Shown one piece after another: positions 1 through 10,335 of a stretch of DNA of 64,000 nucleotides (positions are counted from its first letter, which is position 1; the number at the start of each line of letters is the position of its first letter). The notes beneath the pieces were generated by a model, which did no database searches, was not told the origin of the DNA, and saw only the letters and a list, made by a program, of their open reading frames with translations. The DNA lies in contig JADJXD010000001.1 in NCBI GenBank assembly GCA_016715985.1, positions 310,001-374,000 of the forward strand, read 5' to 3'. Position numbers and translations under genes: made by a program. The DNA is from Saprospiraceae bacterium. Lineage in GTDB: Bacteria > Bacteroidota > Bacteroidia > Chitinophagales > Saprospiraceae.

Positions 1-2623
1 CAGGATTAATATGTAAAAATGTCAGGTCAGGTCCATTTGTGCTTAAGAAGGATGGATTTTCTGTTACTGATGCACTTTCTCTGGGGTCCACTCTACATTT
101 AAATAAAGGTAGAGTCTGATCGGAATTGGTACCATCTGCATATACAAGATTACTCGCCCCAGGCGTTCCTGCATAAAACAAATTGTTTCCGGATGAAGCA
201 TTGTAATTACCTAAAGCAGCTAAAGATCTTTGGAAAGCTACTGTTCTTCCTGTTCCGGCTGAGGCAGTTGTATTGGAAATAATGTTATTTTGCAATGTAA
301 GGTTTGCAGTTGTTGCAGTTGCATTTCCAGTATGAAAAATTCCGGCTGAACCAAAATTTGCACCTGTTGAAGTTGCGTTAAGATTAATAGTATTAAAACT
401 AACATTAAGTTGGCTGTTGGCAGTCGTAGAAGTTATATTTATTCCGCGAACAGAAGGGGCAATCGCAGTAGAGTTACCTGTCAGTGGTGCTTTGAGATCT
501 CCAATTAGATTATTATAAACATTACCTGTTATTGATCCGGCAGCAATTAGTATGCCATTTACAACTCCTGATGCATTACTGCTCGTAAGATTATAAATTT
601 TATTATTATAAACATTGGAAACTAAATTAGTGCCTAAACTAATTCCACTTAGTACACCAGTTGTTCCATTTCCTGTCAACCCACTGATTTCATTATTTGC
701 AATCGTCGTAGATAAAGCTGTCGAACTTCCTGTAGAATGTATACCATAAAATACATTAGTCGATGTAGTTCCTAATCGGGTTATATCGGAAATCGTATTG
801 CCTTCAATCAAAGCCGCCTCCGGAGTGCTGATTTGGCCAATACCATAAATAATACCTGTTCCTGGTAATGTGCTGCTGCCCAAAGTATTATTGGTTACTT
901 TCCAAAGTAATGGGCCGTTTGCTGTGCTGTAAATAAAGTATGTCGCCCCGGTTGTTGCTGAGGGTCTTGAGATATTTGTAATTGTGTTGCCATCTACTTC
1001 AATGGTATTAGTCGTACTTGTAGTACCTACGGTATTGTAAATCCCTACAGTAAGAGATGTAGTACCACTATTGGTCATAGAAATGTTATTACTGTTTATC
1101 TGGTAATTACCATTATTGGATGTCGTTGTAAAAATCGCATAGTGAGCACCGGTAGTGCCATCTCCGCCACTGATAGTATTATTATTTATTTTGCATTCAT
1201 TTTGGTAAATAGTATAAATACCATAAGCAATACTTGCACCACCTCCATAATTTGAAATCATGTTTCCACCATCTTCTCCTATCTCAATATTCTGATCATA
1301 TAAATCATACGGTGCGGCAGCTGCAAAACCTCTAAGCTGAATACCCCCGTAAGCATTACTTATATTATTATTATGAATTTTTATAAATTCACTTCTTCCA
1401 CCCGTATCAGTAACTGTCACATTTGCGGTTCCACTTATATTTGATACGTAAATGCCAAATGAGAAAATGGCCGCCTTATCTAAGGTGATGTTACAATTTC
1501 TAATGGTGACATGTTTACAAGCATCGGCGCCGTTAAGTTTTTTCAAATAGTATCCATATTCAATCAAGCCCACACCAGTAAATCCAGGTCCTGTTTCCAA
1601 ATCAATTCCATCGATTGTAATGTAATCACCACCATTTATTGTAAAAATTGCATCACCATTGGTGCCAAGGGTTGTACTTGAAGCAATTGTTCCGGCTGAT
1701 GATTTCCTGATAATCGGATTTGCACCTGCTCCGGATTTCTGAAATGTTATCGTATTTGACATTGTTCCAGATGCATTTAACTCTGGTACATCATCAATAA
1801 ATACTTGTCCTGATGAAACATTAAACAAAATGGAATTAGGTAGCGGACATCCACTGGCAACGGTGTTTAACCACGTTACTGCATCTGTAAAATTATTAAA
1901 GTTTGTACCTGCTGTAGGAAGGGTGTTATTAATGGTAAAAGGACTTTGACTCGCTAAAGGCATAACACTTGCCAACCCTTCACTGGTTAATGAAATATTA
2001 TCAATGGCAGCAGGTGGAGGTGTTCCACCTGTAGCATCGTTTTTCCAGGTAAAAATCAATCTCAAGGTAGTCGAAACATCACAGTTACCTATTATGGATG
2101 CAGGAATATTAATATTAGCTGTCTGAACGCTATTCATATTCCAAAACTGCTGTAAAGTTATAGCAGGAGCAGGCAATGAACCTTGACCTAAAGAAGTATT
2201 ACCTCCAACAGGTGTGAATGATGTCGGTGCTACACTTACTAAAAGTGCATCCCAACTTCCAGTTTCACCAAGACACTGCCAATTAAAGCTTAAATTAACA
2301 TTAGATTCACCTGCAGGAAAAGTTACATCTCTATAAAAATGTACTACTGATGTAGTAGTGGCAGTATAAGACCAACTTACTCCATTGTTATTTGAAACAT
2401 AAGCTACATTGTTGGTAAATCCGGGAGGCACATTTCCAACAAACCACTGATTGGTAACTGTTCCATTATCAACTGTCCAGCCATTTGCAGCAAAAGTAGC
2501 TCCATTTTCAAAGCCTCCGTCTCCTGTTGGGGATATTAATACTGTTTGAGCATTCACAAGCATAAAACTGAAAATTGCTGTGATTACTACGATAGATTTA
2601 ATGAATTGTCCACTAAGAATCAT
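1..2623 (-). CDS. Secreted right-handed beta-helix repeat protein (partial, C-terminus beyond window)
   Basis: The minus-strand frame from ATG at 2623 stays open to the window edge (874 codons). It starts with a 26-residue signal peptide ending VNAQ. Residues ~27-215 look like a jelly-roll domain of the kind found in large Bacteroidota surface proteins (GDGGFENGATFAANGW). From ~225 on there are many short Asn-, Thr- and Ser-rich segments such as NNNISNAYGGIQL and GNTITNIS, the pattern of parallel beta-helix (PbH1) rungs. A T9SS sorting domain is expected past the left edge but cannot be seen. The family is usually extracellular, binding or cleaving polysaccharide or acting as an adhesin; no catalytic residues can be named. 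The gene stands alone behind the terminator of the next gene, with its own leader. Confidence 0.8.
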   Translation of the reverse strand, partial: MILSGQFIKSIVVITAIFSFMLVNAQTVLISPTGDGGFENGATFAANGWTVDNGTVTNQWFVGNVPPGFTNNVAYVSNNNGVSWSYTATTTSVVHFYRDVTFPAGESNVNLSFNWQCLGETGSWDALLVSVAPTSFTPVGGNTSLGQGSLPAPAITLQQFWNMNSVQTANINIPASIIGNCDVSTTLRLIFTWKNDATGGTPPPAAIDNISLTSEGLASVMPLASQSPFTINNTLPTAGTNFNNFTDAVTWLNTVASGCPLPNSILFNVSSGQVFIDDVPELNASGTMSNTITFQKSGAGANPIIRKSSAGTIASSTTLGTNGDAIFTINGGDYITIDGIDLETGPGFTGVGLIEYGYYLKKLNGADACKHVTIRNCNITLDKAAIFSFGIYVSNISGTANVTVTDTGGRSEFIKIHNNNISNAYGGIQLRGFAAAAPYDLYDQNIEIGEDGGNMISNYGGGASIAYGIYTIYQNECKINNNTISGGDGTTGAHYAIFTTTSNNGNYQINSNNISMTNSGTTSLTVGIYNTVGTTSTTNTIEVDGNTITNISRPSATTGATYFIYSTANGPLLWKVTNNTLGSSTLPGTGIIYGIGQISTPEAALIEGNTISDITRLGTTSTNVFYGIHSTGSSTALSTTIANNEISGLTGNGTTGVLSGISLGTNLVSNVYNNKIYNLTSSNASGVVNGILIAAGSITGNVYNNLIGDLKAPLTGNSTAIAPSVRGINITSTTANSQLNVSFNTINLNATSTGANFGSAGIFHTGNATATTANLTLQNNIISNTTASAGTGRTVAFQRSLAALGNYNASSGNNLFYAGTPGASNLVYADGTNSDQTLPLFKCRVDPRESASVTENPSFLSTNGPDLTFLHINP

Positions 2624-2730
2624 GGTTTTATATTTAAGGGTTTGAATGTTATACATTGGCTAAAAAATTATATTTTAAAAATCTAACCTAAAAATTGAAA
2701 CATAATTACCTAATATCTAAAATTAAAAAA

Positions 2731-2763
2731 CCCTGTCATAATGATTAAAATCATTATGCAGGG
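2731..2763 (-). terminator. Terminator-like hairpin in the leader of the beta-helix gene
   Basis: A 15-bp stem with one bulged base (arms CATAATGATT / AATCATTATG closed by CCCTG/CAGGG). On the minus strand it is followed by a TTTTTT run. It lies ~110 nt upstream of the ATG at 2623 and ~460 nt beyond the intrinsic terminator of the upstream gene, so it is not simply that gene's end. It may be a leader attenuator or the 3' end of a small RNA. Confidence 0.55.
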
Positions 2764-2946
2764 GAATATTGTTTTTCTTGAATACAAGTAAAAAAAGCAA
2801 ATAAGTTACTTACTTGATTGTTCATTAGGTTTTACGTTTCTACAGGTTGAATACTATGAGAACATTTTCCATTGTATTATTAAATTTAATAACTAAATGA
2901 AAATGTTCAAAAAACAAGATCCGGTATTTTTGAATCCTATTCACCG

Positions 2947-2954
2947 CAAATATA
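2947..2954 (-). promoter_or_regulatory. Candidate -7 box (TATATTTG) for the beta-helix gene
   Basis: TATATTTG on the minus strand matches the Bacteroidota -7 consensus TAnnTTTG. No convincing TTG lies 17-23 nt upstream. It would start transcription ~320 nt before the ATG at 2623 and place the 2731-2763 hairpin in the leader. The rest of 2764-3221 is AT-rich, with no gene visible. Confidence 0.3.
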
Positions 2955-3221
2955 GAAACAGTAGTTGCAATTTCATAATTTTAAGTTAATTAAATATTTA
3001 ATAAATTATAAAATAAGTTTACATAAATTAATTACATATATGTATTTGATTACTATAAAGCTAATTATAAAATTATTTGCCTAAATATATTTAAATGTAA
3101 ATATGTAAGATGTTGATTTATATATCTTAAAAATCGATCAGATAATTTTGCTGTGAACTAAATTGAATCCATTTAAGTTTTTTGCATGCTCTGCACAAGG
3201 TATCTTAAAATTTCAAAAAAT

Positions 3222-3255
3222 AAAAAAAGCCCCGGTTATTTGCATAACCGGGGCT
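3222..3255 (-). terminator. Rho-independent terminator of the HYR/dockerin gene
   Basis: A perfect 12-bp stem AGCCCCGGTTAT / ATAACCGGGGCT with a 4-nt loop, followed on the minus strand by a run of seven U. It begins 25 nt after the stop codon at 3280. Confidence 0.9.
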
Positions 3256-3279
3256 CCTAATTAAATTATTTAACCGCTC

Positions 3280-3980
3280 TTACTCAATAATTATCATCTT
3301 CTTAGTAGCTGCGAAGTCACCACTTTCGAGTTTGTAGTACAGGACTCCTGATACTCCAATCTGCTCTTTAGTGAATACTTCACTGTTCATACCTTTGGCA
3401 GAATCCGCTTTTCTTACTGTGATTACTCTTCCTGTTACATCATATACAGTGATTACTGTACTTGCTGCTTCCGGTAAGTAGTAACTTACAGTCGTCTGTC
3501 CTCTGAATGGGTTTGGCTCGTTCTGGAACAATTCTGCTGCATCTGCTACAGTCGCGTCTGTTCTCATGTTCAACGTTACATTGCTCACCTGAAGGTCTGC
3601 GCCTGCATATGCTTCTGCTTTTGTTACATTGGATCCCAATGTGATCATTTCACTCAGTTTTCCTGCTTTTTCAGCTCTCAATACTACTGTGAATAATGTC
3701 TCATCATTGTTTACAGTAACTCCTTCTCTCGATGCATAACTCATAGTCACTACATCTGTCGCAAGAACTCCAACATTCGCTGCTGTCATTTCTACTGCTC
3801 CTGATCCAACTTCTACAAAGCTTGCGCCTTTCAGATTCATTGTAAACTGGTATCCATATACATTTGCAAAATCACTTCCGCTAATCGCTACTGTAACAAC
3901 TTCTCCTGCTGCAACTGTTCTGTCCACTGCTGTAAACTGAACTGCTTTTGCACTTCTGCTTTCTAAAGCAGGATTATTGA
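3280..3980 (-). repeat. Long paralogous repeat, tail copy 1 (sorting and cohesin-like region)
   Basis: Nearly the same DNA as 10878-11578 at a constant offset of 7598 bases, with scattered substitutions. It encodes the cohesin-like and T9SS sorting domains of both giant proteins. Confidence 0.85.
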
Positions 3981-6900
3981 TGCCAGCTGTTACACTACCA
4001 TTCACATCACCTACTTTAACTGCTACGAAGTTTTGGTTGTTCATATTGTCTGCTAACTGTAATATACTGATTTGCTCAGCAAATGGCCAAGGATTAGTTA
4101 CATTCATTGATTGTGCACTAATCGGGAATCTCCAGCTTGCATTGTTTGGCAATTCATTGGTAATACCTAAGATCAGTTTTCTAAGCTCCGTTAAGTCAGC
4201 TGCTGTTACTTTTCCATCATTCGTAGCATCTGCTGCTATCATCTTATAAGCACTATTCAAAGGCTGGATTCCTAAAATGTGTCTCTGAATCAATACTAAG
4301 TCAAGTGTAGATACACCATTCAGGTAATCTCCTCCTTTACTTGCACTTACTTCATAATCAAATTCTGTAGGTAAGTCCATTGAGAACTGACCATTTGACC
4401 CTGTCATATAAGTCCTTGGGTATTCAGGAAGATTTGAGTCAAATGCTACATTCACCTGATTTACTGATTGTCCTGTTTCAGTTCCTACTGTTCCTGATAC
4501 GATTCTTGAACCAGTTCCACCAGGACATGTAGTACAAATAACTTTCAAACTTGTCCAGCAGAAGTCAACATTGAATTTCTTATCCCACACACTCATCATC
4601 ACTTGTGCTTCTCCTTTGTTTGTTCCCGGCTCTAACACTACGTCTGTCCATACTTTCGCTGAACTTCTTGTCGCAGGATTCCACAATTGGATCACTCCAT
4701 TTCCGGTCGTATTCTCTTCTCCTCTCAGATATTTGTCTACGATCGCTTTTTGTTGTCCATTTGTAAGATCAGCTGGAAATCTCAATAATCCTCCTGTGTT
4801 GTCAAAATAATGCGGGATGTCGATATTGATCAATCTGTTGAATACTACCTTATCTGTTACCTGTGGTGCTACATTATCAAATGTGTACAACAAATCTTCT
4901 TCAGGTGTGCAGTTGTCGTAAGACTTCACGTTGAAATCAATCGCCCAAAGTTCTACCATTGGTCTGGCCGGACCATCTCCATCAGGATCTGCCATCAAGG
5001 CTGTACTCAATGGAACACATACCGGTGTTGGTGGCTTCTTGTCTGCTACCATGAAGTCTTCATGACAGGTAACATAATTATGACAGCCGTCTGTTGCCTT
5101 CCACGTTACTTTGTGATTGCTCATCTTTCCTACAATCGGCTCTGGTATAGTGATACTCACTACTCCTCCGTTTGCCGTAGGTGCTACATAGATATCTTTG
5201 ATTCCGTTACCATTGTTATCCTGAATGGCTGCAAAGTTTCCTGTCTGAGCATTGTTCACATCATTTCCTACCGGTAAGAAGCTACTCCACTCATAGTCAG
5301 GTGTTCCGTCTGCCCATAGGTCAACGATTACTACCCACTTGATCCATCCGTTGTCTATACATCCACCTGTGTCATTTGCTCTCTTCGTCAATGTCAATCC
5401 TCTCAACTCACAATTCTGATCTACTGCAAACATGGTATCTCTGCAATTCTCAAATGTCGGTGGTACTACGTCTTTGTAAACAAACATTTTTGTATATGGT
5501 CCTCTCTCTTCATTATCACACCAGTTGACCAATTTGTATTCTACTACCCACTTCTTACATACTCCGTCTTCGAATTCAAATTCCCATACTTTATGACTCA
5601 CTCCAATCACATCACAAGGTCCGTTCACCCATGTAGGTTGGTTGGATTTGATCTGTGCTTCTGTAGGTCCATCACAACCAACTTCCGGCACACTTGCAGA
5701 TGGTGGAGTCACTACCCACTCTTGCTGACTTGTACTCGCTGCTACTGTGATTCTCTGTACACATTGTCTTGTAGTACCGCCTTCTACTATTGTAAATGTT
5801 CTGTTGATGATACCGATACCACACTGATTCAATTGCAATTGATCCTGGAAGGTAATGGTAGGATTGCTACATACTCCATAAGCTGTGGGTAATCCTGTCT
5901 TCGTGAAATCTATTCCTGTTACTGGTGTAGAAGCCGTTCTGGTTTCGATTGCCCAATCACAATGGATAGTCGCATCAGCAGGACAAGTAATTACCGGTGG
6001 TACTTTACTTTCTACCTTCACAAATGCCCATGTTTCATTCCAGTTGTCACCCGCATCACCAATGATTCCGTTCATGTTTCCATCATCCCATACTCTTAAA
6101 ATCACTTCGTGGAAGCCACGGTCAAGTTCATCTATTAAACCATCTCCGTTTGCATCTACTACGATTGCATCTAAATCCTCACAACAGAATTTTACAAACT
6201 CTCCGTTGTCCGTATCATTCGGACTATAGTTTGGTAAATTTACTCTGTTGCTGAAGGTTCTGTTATTGTTGTGTCTCAATCCTGTCTGTGGGTTAACAAC
6301 TAATCCGTCATTGCCACAGGCAGGTCCTAATGGTCTTCTAACTTCCAATCTCACGCCTGAGCAGTTGTCATGTGATCCATTATCAATACTCTCTGCAAAT
6401 AATTTTGCTTGTCCATCCTGTACGCCATTTGCATCATATCCCGGTACTAATCCGATCACTACATCTCTCTTCGCTACCGGCGTTGGTGGTGTTTTGTCTT
6501 CTACTGTTACTTTACTGATAATGATTCTCTCATTTCCACAACAGTCAACAAATGTATATTTAAAATCATGTACTCCTTTTGGTGCTCCTACTGCTCTCCA
6601 CTTGTACAATGGGTGTGGACCGGATACTCCGTTCACCACCTGTACAGCAGGTACTATCGTAACGCCAACAGGTCCTTTTACTGTCCAGGTAGGATTGATA
6701 TCACAATCATCATGCAGTTCCCAAGGGTTTGGTACAAAGAAGTCCGCTGTACAATCCCATGGTCTTGTGCTTACAATTGTATCTTTTAAAATAGCTGTCG
6801 GTGCCTCGTCGTCTACTGCTTTGATTACCTGAACCGCAGTGCCTACATCACCTGTACACCAGTCAAGGCAAGTCCATGTTCTGATAACTTTTTTATTACC

Positions 6901-9795
6901 ATGGCAATGTAATCCACATGCTCCGATCTCAGTGTCATTGTAAGTACAGTAAATTTTACAAATATTGTTATTTACAGGAACTGCGGTATTTCCAACAAGG
7001 ATATAAGGATATGCATTTCTGAAATCTCCTGTCAAAGAAGCTACACTTGCAGGATCAGTTGCATCTTTACAAGTAAGATCTACCGGTGTATTCGGAATAA
7101 ATACTTGTCCTAAGTCAATATTTGCAACAAAGAAAGTTTGTTCGCAAACTGATGAGTTTCCACTTGCATCAGTAACAATCCATTTTCTAAGTAAAGTACC
7201 GCCATCACATAAGTCAGTTATAAATTTATGGCTGGTCATTGTAACAGTCACAGGTCCACAACATTCAGGTCCCCATGTAATTCTGTTTTGGATTGCCGCA
7301 GGCAGTGAAGCCGGACTTGCAGCTACGAAGCCATTCAGACTTTGAGCCATAAATGCATCAACATCGTAACAAGCTACTTCACAAGTTACAGAAGAATTAA
7401 CAAGCGCACCGGTAATGTTTATATTCCATGTACTCGGTAAAGCAGGTGCTGCACTGAATGTTGTCAAAACTAAAACATAAGTACCCGGACCCGGGAAATT
7501 ATATGTTATAGATGACAATGGGAATGGATTATCATCGTTTGCCAAAACAAGATTCTGACAAGGTAATGCTGGATTATAACTATTGATATACAAAGATAAA
7601 AAGCTATCATTTGTTCCACTTGGTAGTACTCCAACTGTAGAAAACGTTCTACTTCCTGCTGAAGGAATATTAATAGTAAATGCCTGATAAGGATAAGTAA
7701 CAGCTGCCGTAGGGAAGCAAGCTCCGAACGGTGTTCCAACTGTTCCTGGTCTGGCAGCTCTAGGGCTTGACGCAGTTAATGTTCCAGTTAATTGAGTTAC
7801 AGGCTCCAGGATAAAACCATCAGCACATTCACAACTCAAAACAGGAGCAATTTTATCTTCCACCTTGAACGTACCCCAACATCTGTTTCCAGCCTGATTG
7901 ACTATTTCGTATGTATGAGTTCCGCAAGGTAGTGCTGCGTTCACTCCGTTCAAATTTGGTGTAGCTGCAGCCTGATTACCAAACGGCCAAACAATAATCT
8001 GATAATTATCAAAACATCCGTAATTACTGCCTTCAAGGAACATATCCGGATTAAGTCTCACATTACAGTTAACATCCAAAGACACATTTACATGATTATT
8101 ACAAATCAGATTATTTGTAATGGGTGAAATGGGATTAACTGTTGTACACCACTCACACACAGGTGAATTATTACCGGCAGCATCTGTAGCTCTGTAGCTA
8201 AAACAATGTGTACCAATTGGTAAATTCGCACCTGAAGCGTAAACGTTTAATAATGGATTATTGGTAGGGTTGTAAGGAACAGCCGCTAAAACAGGAGGTT
8301 GAATTGTTAAACCCATCTGAGATTCCAAAGCGAATCCAATACTCTGGAAAGTTCCAGGAGTATTAAATGCACACGCAGGTGCCACGATCCAGGTATTGTT
8401 ACCTACTCCTGGCACTGTACCGACTACTCTACTTTGGAATGTAATCGGAACAGTTCTGATCTCAATCCAGACCGCTCCACATCCTGCAGGAATAACCACA
8501 GGATTTGTTAGGTTTATAGTTCTTACAGTTCCATCCTGCGCTGCGGTATAGTTAAATACCTGTGTAGCAAATGGAGTAAATCCACCAGCTGCGTAAGGAA
8601 CTGTACCCGGTGCAAATGGAGCACAGAATAAGTTGATTGTTGCAGATCCTGTTGTACCAAATGATTGCTGGGCGAATCTCACGGCAGTAATTGTACTACC
8701 CGCTGAAACTGCTCCTACGTTAACCCTTGTTATAATGCTGTTTTCAGCATTTGGGCTACATCCTAAAGCTCCGGTAGCAGGTGCTGGTGCGCCTGTTGGT
8801 CCATTCAGATTGAACGGGGCTGTGGGGCAGTTGTCCGAAACCGGAATATTAAAGAAGTATGGAATACTACAATCTCCTTCAGGTAATGTAAATGTTACAT
8901 TTGAAGGACAAGTAATAGTTGGTGCCTGTGTATCATTAACAGTAATTGTATGAGAAGCAGTGATATTGGTTCCAACTACTGTCCATACTACCGTTGTAGT
9001 TCCTACAGGATAAGTTCCTGAAGCATTGTTGGTATTGTTGAAGTTGTTTACCACTTGAGCAACTGATGGAGTCAAACGTGTAACTCTAACATTATCAAAA
9101 GCTAATGCCCAAGCCCAAGCACCATTATCAATATGGTTGAATCTCACTCTAAAGTTAGTATTCATTTGTGCAGTAACATCTACATCCACAATACCCTGTG
9201 CAGTGGCAGTACCACCTGCAACCTGCACCCATGAAACACCATCGAATACTTCAGCATTCCATGCACCTGATGCTCTGAAAGACCAGTGAAATGAAAGTCT
9301 GTAAGTACTTCCTGCCATCACAGCTTGACCAGCCAATGGTGAAGTAAGTGTTCCGGTTCCTAAAAATCCTGATCCTGCGTCATCATCATTAATAACTGCG
9401 TAACAACCAGCAGAAGGTAAGCCATTTGGACCATTTGCTGCTCCTCCCGGAGGGCCATTAGACTCAAAATTAGCGGCAGTACAGTTGAAGTGGAAAAGAC
9501 CTGGTGTTGCACATGAAGATACACCTGTGGTACCACCAGCACCAGTGAAGCTAGTTATCCAACCACCTTGAGCACAAGTTGTAAAGTCATCATAAAATAT
9601 TTGTGTTGTAACAGTACTTGAGCATGCTGTACCAATTATAGGCGCTCCCACTGTTACATTTGCTGCACATAATCCTGCCGTATTTGACACAGTCTGATTA
9701 GGTGGTGCGGTAAGTGTACAAGTCTGAGACATCAATAAACTCGATGTCATCAAACTTAATACAAAAGCGTAGAATAGTGTTATTTTATTCTTCAT
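3280..9795 (-). CDS. Giant T9SS-secreted HYR-domain surface protein with dockerin and cohesin-like domains
   Basis: The frame is open from a GTG at 9828, but the ATG at 9795 directly begins a signal peptide (MKNKITLFYAFVLSL...MSQ) and is preferred; the product is ~2171 aa. Domains in order: a jelly-roll-like segment (~50-230), HYR/Ig-type segments with APTITCP-like strands, a long Cys-rich HYR region, a short carboxypeptidase-regulatory-like strand set (SGTVGTETGQSVNQVNVAF), a dockerin-like double Ca-binding loop (DATNDGKVTAADLTELR), a cohesin-like beta-sandwich (VQFTAVDRTVAAGEVVTVAI) and a type A T9SS sorting domain (FQNEPNPFRGQTTVSYYLPE to KKMIIIE). It is probably an adhesin or structural cell-surface protein. 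It follows the small exported gene at 9832-10290 by 36 nt, a likely operon. Its C-terminal half is nearly identical in DNA to the gene at 10878-20975. Confidence 0.85.
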   Translation of the reverse strand: MKNKITLFYAFVLSLMTSSLLMSQTCTLTAPPNQTVSNTAGLCAANVTVGAPIIGTACSSTVTTQIFYDDFTTCAQGGWITSFTGAGGTTGVSSCATPGLFHFNCTAANFESNGPPGGAANGPNGLPSAGCYAVINDDDAGSGFLGTGTLTSPLAGQAVMAGSTYRLSFHWSFRASGAWNAEVFDGVSWVQVAGGTATAQGIVDVDVTAQMNTNFRVRFNHIDNGAWAWALAFDNVRVTRLTPSVAQVVNNFNNTNNASGTYPVGTTTVVWTVVGTNITASHTITVNDTQAPTITCPSNVTFTLPEGDCSIPYFFNIPVSDNCPTAPFNLNGPTGAPAPATGALGCSPNAENSIITRVNVGAVSAGSTITAVRFAQQSFGTTGSATINLFCAPFAPGTVPYAAGGFTPFATQVFNYTAAQDGTVRTINLTNPVVIPAGCGAVWIEIRTVPITFQSRVVGTVPGVGNNTWIVAPACAFNTPGTFQSIGFALESQMGLTIQPPVLAAVPYNPTNNPLLNVYASGANLPIGTHCFSYRATDAAGNNSPVCEWCTTVNPISPITNNLICNNHVNVSLDVNCNVRLNPDMFLEGSNYGCFDNYQIIVWPFGNQAAATPNLNGVNAALPCGTHTYEIVNQAGNRCWGTFKVEDKIAPVLSCECADGFILEPVTQLTGTLTASSPRAARPGTVGTPFGACFPTAAVTYPYQAFTINIPSAGSRTFSTVGVLPSGTNDSFLSLYINSYNPALPCQNLVLANDDNPFPLSSITYNFPGPGTYVLVLTTFSAAPALPSTWNINITGALVNSSVTCEVACYDVDAFMAQSLNGFVAASPASLPAAIQNRITWGPECCGPVTVTMTSHKFITDLCDGGTLLRKWIVTDASGNSSVCEQTFFVANIDLGQVFIPNTPVDLTCKDATDPASVASLTGDFRNAYPYILVGNTAVPVNNNICKIYCTYNDTEIGACGLHCHGNKKVIRTWTCLDWCTGDVGTAVQVIKAVDDEAPTAILKDTIVSTRPWDCTADFFVPNPWELHDDCDINPTWTVKGPVGVTIVPAVQVVNGVSGPHPLYKWRAVGAPKGVHDFKYTFVDCCGNERIIISKVTVEDKTPPTPVAKRDVVIGLVPGYDANGVQDGQAKLFAESIDNGSHDNCSGVRLEVRRPLGPACGNDGLVVNPQTGLRHNNNRTFSNRVNLPNYSPNDTDNGEFVKFCCEDLDAIVVDANGDGLIDELDRGFHEVILRVWDDGNMNGIIGDAGDNWNETWAFVKVESKVPPVITCPADATIHCDWAIETRTASTPVTGIDFTKTGLPTAYGVCSNPTITFQDQLQLNQCGIGIINRTFTIVEGGTTRQCVQRITVAASTSQQEWVVTPPSASVPEVGCDGPTEAQIKSNQPTWVNGPCDVIGVSHKVWEFEFEDGVCKKWVVEYKLVNWCDNEERGPYTKMFVYKDVVPPTFENCRDTMFAVDQNCELRGLTLTKRANDTGGCIDNGWIKWVVIVDLWADGTPDYEWSSFLPVGNDVNNAQTGNFAAIQDNNGNGIKDIYVAPTANGGVVSITIPEPIVGKMSNHKVTWKATDGCHNYVTCHEDFMVADKKPPTPVCVPLSTALMADPDGDGPARPMVELWAIDFNVKSYDNCTPEEDLLYTFDNVAPQVTDKVVFNRLINIDIPHYFDNTGGLLRFPADLTNGQQKAIVDKYLRGEENTTGNGVIQLWNPATRSSAKVWTDVVLEPGTNKGEAQVMMSVWDKKFNVDFCWTSLKVICTTCPGGTGSRIVSGTVGTETGQSVNQVNVAFDSNLPEYPRTYMTGSNGQFSMDLPTEFDYEVSASKGGDYLNGVSTLDLVLIQRHILGIQPLNSAYKMIAADATNDGKVTAADLTELRKLILGITNELPNNASWRFPISAQSMNVTNPWPFAEQISILQLADNMNNQNFVAVKVGDVNGSVTAGINNPALESRSAKAVQFTAVDRTVAAGEVVTVAISGSDFANVYGYQFTMNLKGASFVEVGSGAVEMTAANVGVLATDVVTMSYASREGVTVNNDETLFTVVLRAEKAGKLSEMITLGSNVTKAEAYAGADLQVSNVTLNMRTDATVADAAELFQNEPNPFRGQTTVSYYLPEAASTVITVYDVTGRVITVRKADSAKGMNSEVFTKEQIGVSGVLYYKLESGDFAATKKMIIIE
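4552..6831 (-). repeat. Near-identical 2.28-kb paralogous block, copy 1
   Basis: Aligns without net gaps to 12150-14429 (offset 7598). The proteins are the same across ~760 residues except one Arg/Gly change (T at 4964 versus C at 12562); other differences noticed are silent. Identity stops abruptly at both ends, where the paralogues become clearly diverged. Confidence 0.9.
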
Positions 9796-9831
9796 TTTTA
9801 TTCTTTTTGTTAATTTATTAATAATCACACA

Positions 9832-10290
9832 TTATAATGTTAAAAGCTCTTTCACTGTTTTCTCCATCTTAATTCTGTCTGCTTTATTCATGTAATTGAG
9901 ATTTGATGAAGCAGAACCAGAAGCATCGGCAGATAGAGTTGCTCCGGAAGCAGTTTCTACAGGAAACAAATTAAGATTAAACTCAATTGCATCAGCAACT
10001 GACTTATCTTCAAATCTGATATCTGAAAAAACAAGCTTGTAGTATCTTGCCAGATTGGAAAGATATGTGTGTTGGTCAGTAAACGGGAAATAATTGTTTA
10101 ATTCCCCCAGAACGTTTGTCATTTCCACGTTAATACGCTGTAAAGCGATTTCTTTGGAAACATACTGAGCATTAACTGATGTGAATGATAGCATCATAAA
10201 CATCACTAATGCAGAAAGTCCAAGTTTCAGGTCAAACCTGAACAGCTTTGTAACTTTTTCATTAAATGAACTTAATGTTTCAATTTTCAT
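9832..10290 (-). CDS. Small exported protein of unknown function
   Basis: 152 aa, ATG start. The N-terminus has a long charged region (MKIETLSSFNEKVTKLFRFD) before a hydrophobic stretch ending SVNAQ, an extended signal peptide. The mature part (~110 aa) is mostly predicted helical: ISKEIALQRI-like segments, a FPFTDQHTYLSNLARYYKLVF stretch, an Ala/Ser-rich linker (ASGATLSADASGSASS) and a Lys-rich helical end. No family is recognised. It lies 36 nt upstream of the giant HYR gene on the same strand, so it may be exported or assembled with it. Its start region resembles that of the gene at 20975: both begin M(K/R)I(E/D)xL and have a CTCAAATCTC/CTCAATCTC sequence just before ATG. The leader contains a strong hairpin. 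Confidence 0.65.
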   Translation of the reverse strand: MKIETLSSFNEKVTKLFRFDLKLGLSALVMFMMLSFTSVNAQYVSKEIALQRINVEMTNVLGELNNYFPFTDQHTYLSNLARYYKLVFSDIRFEDKSVADAIEFNLNLFPVETASGATLSADASGSASSNLNYMNKADRIKMEKTVKELLTL

Positions 10291-10335
10291 GAGATTGAGT
10301 TTTGGTTATAAAATAATAATTGAGTAAAAAATAAA

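Noticed and set aside
6248..6832. Plus-strand frame of 194 aa, repeated at 13846-14442
   Set aside because: Antisense to the near-identical HYR block in both giant genes; its recurrence only reflects the duplicated DNA.
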